From assembly GCA_018136815.1 (NCBI GenBank), contig CM030939.1:3155419-3219418 (forward strand): DNA of 64,000 nt. The letters are read 5' to 3'. The position numbers were made by a program, and so were the translations under genes. Shown in pieces: positions 63,679 through 64,000 of the stretch (positions are counted from its first letter, which is position 1; each line of letters begins with the position of its first letter). The DNA comes from Isochrysis galbana (lineage: Eukaryota; Haptophyta; Isochrysidales; Isochrysidaceae). The notes below the pieces were generated by a model. It was not told where the DNA came from. It saw only the letters and a program-made list of their open reading frames with translations, and made no database searches.

Positions 63679-64000
63679 TCTCTCTCTCTCTCGCTCTCTC
63701 TCTCCGTCTCTCGCGACGTGTTTGAGTTATCGGTGATTTGGGGTCGCGGTTGCTTGATAATTTGCTTGGTTTGGGTGAATGATTCCGGTGTGTTCGTGAG
63801 TCGGTGTATCCTGTTGTTCTCAGACTCTTTGTCCGTCGTTGTTCGCTGTGTCGCTGCACTCTAGCAGCCTAGGCTCCCTCCCTGAGGGAAGAGTTCTTTG
63901 TAGGTCTAACAATCTCTTAAAACCCAACACACTAGGGCCGCTAGGAGCGCCTCGCCGCCCCACAGCCCTTCGTTCGCCGTTCGTTCCCAGTCCAGACACC
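63679..64000. other. Right end of the window, no gene seen
   Basis: A CT-rich run at 63679-63712, then unassigned sequence. TAGGTCTAACAATCTCTTA at 63903 repeats 38612-38631. ATGATTCCGGTGTGTTCGTG at 63778 resembles 25733-25755. Confidence 0.45.

Overview
The window is nuclear DNA from a GC-rich, intron-bearing eukaryote, most likely a microalga. Evidence for this: about 38 GT-AG introns can be placed by protein homology; the gene set includes U2AF65, SPT20, Beclin-1, a long RelA/SpoT homologue, two-repeat Myb and LOG proteins; transposons of the hAT, copia and LINE types are present; CT/GA microsatellites are long; two 100-N scaffold gaps occur (37881-37980, 62981-63080). A long RSH protein with HD, TGS, Cys-pair and ACT domains points to a photosynthetic lineage. 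The GTG-type splice donors and GC-rich repeats would fit a haptophyte, but this is a guess.

Layout. 1-416: 3' end of an RCC1-repeat gene (+). 3879-7590: six-exon SPT20-like SAGA subunit (+). 9370-13947: seven-exon RelA/SpoT homologue (+). 13948-17900: repeats, with a LINE reverse-transcriptase relic and a TIR element carrying a 204-bp satellite. 17923-19646: two-repeat Myb protein (-). 20000-22200: sparse DNA with a TTAA-flanked TIR element. 22220-25442: two hAT transposases (-). 26428-27768: intronless DUF1336/EDR2-C protein with one TM segment (+). 28986-31761: nested hAT-like element. 32196-33183: CAP-like protein (+). 35259-37800: CobW/COG0523 metal GTPase with a His-rich loop (+). 38924-40472: Beclin-1/Atg6 (+). 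41955-44635: LOG-family protein (-). 48416-50885: FAD aromatic-ring monooxygenase (+). 51400-54710: dispersed repeats. 55309-57699: 796-aa intronless protein of unknown function (-), divergent from 58295-60940, U2AF65 (+). 61600-62700: copia RT relic (-). 63242-63670: hAT MITE with perfect 8-bp target duplication.

The genes do not form one pathway; they are ordinary single-copy nuclear genes separated by repeat islands. Two architectural regularities stand out. Most start codons are preceded, within about 200 bp, by a CT/GA or C/G-rich tract. About 33 of 38 inferred splice donors begin GTG rather than GTA. The repeat islands hold several TIR families whose ends and target duplications can be read directly, some nested in one another.

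The most interesting leads are the RSH protein with an apparently intact ppGpp hydrolase but a decayed synthetase, the unrecognised 796-aa intronless gene, the recognisable SPT20, and a short hairpin-plus-ATG module found three times whose stem appears to covary. Exon boundaries come from reading frame, GT/AG sites and family alignment by eye; no search was run.
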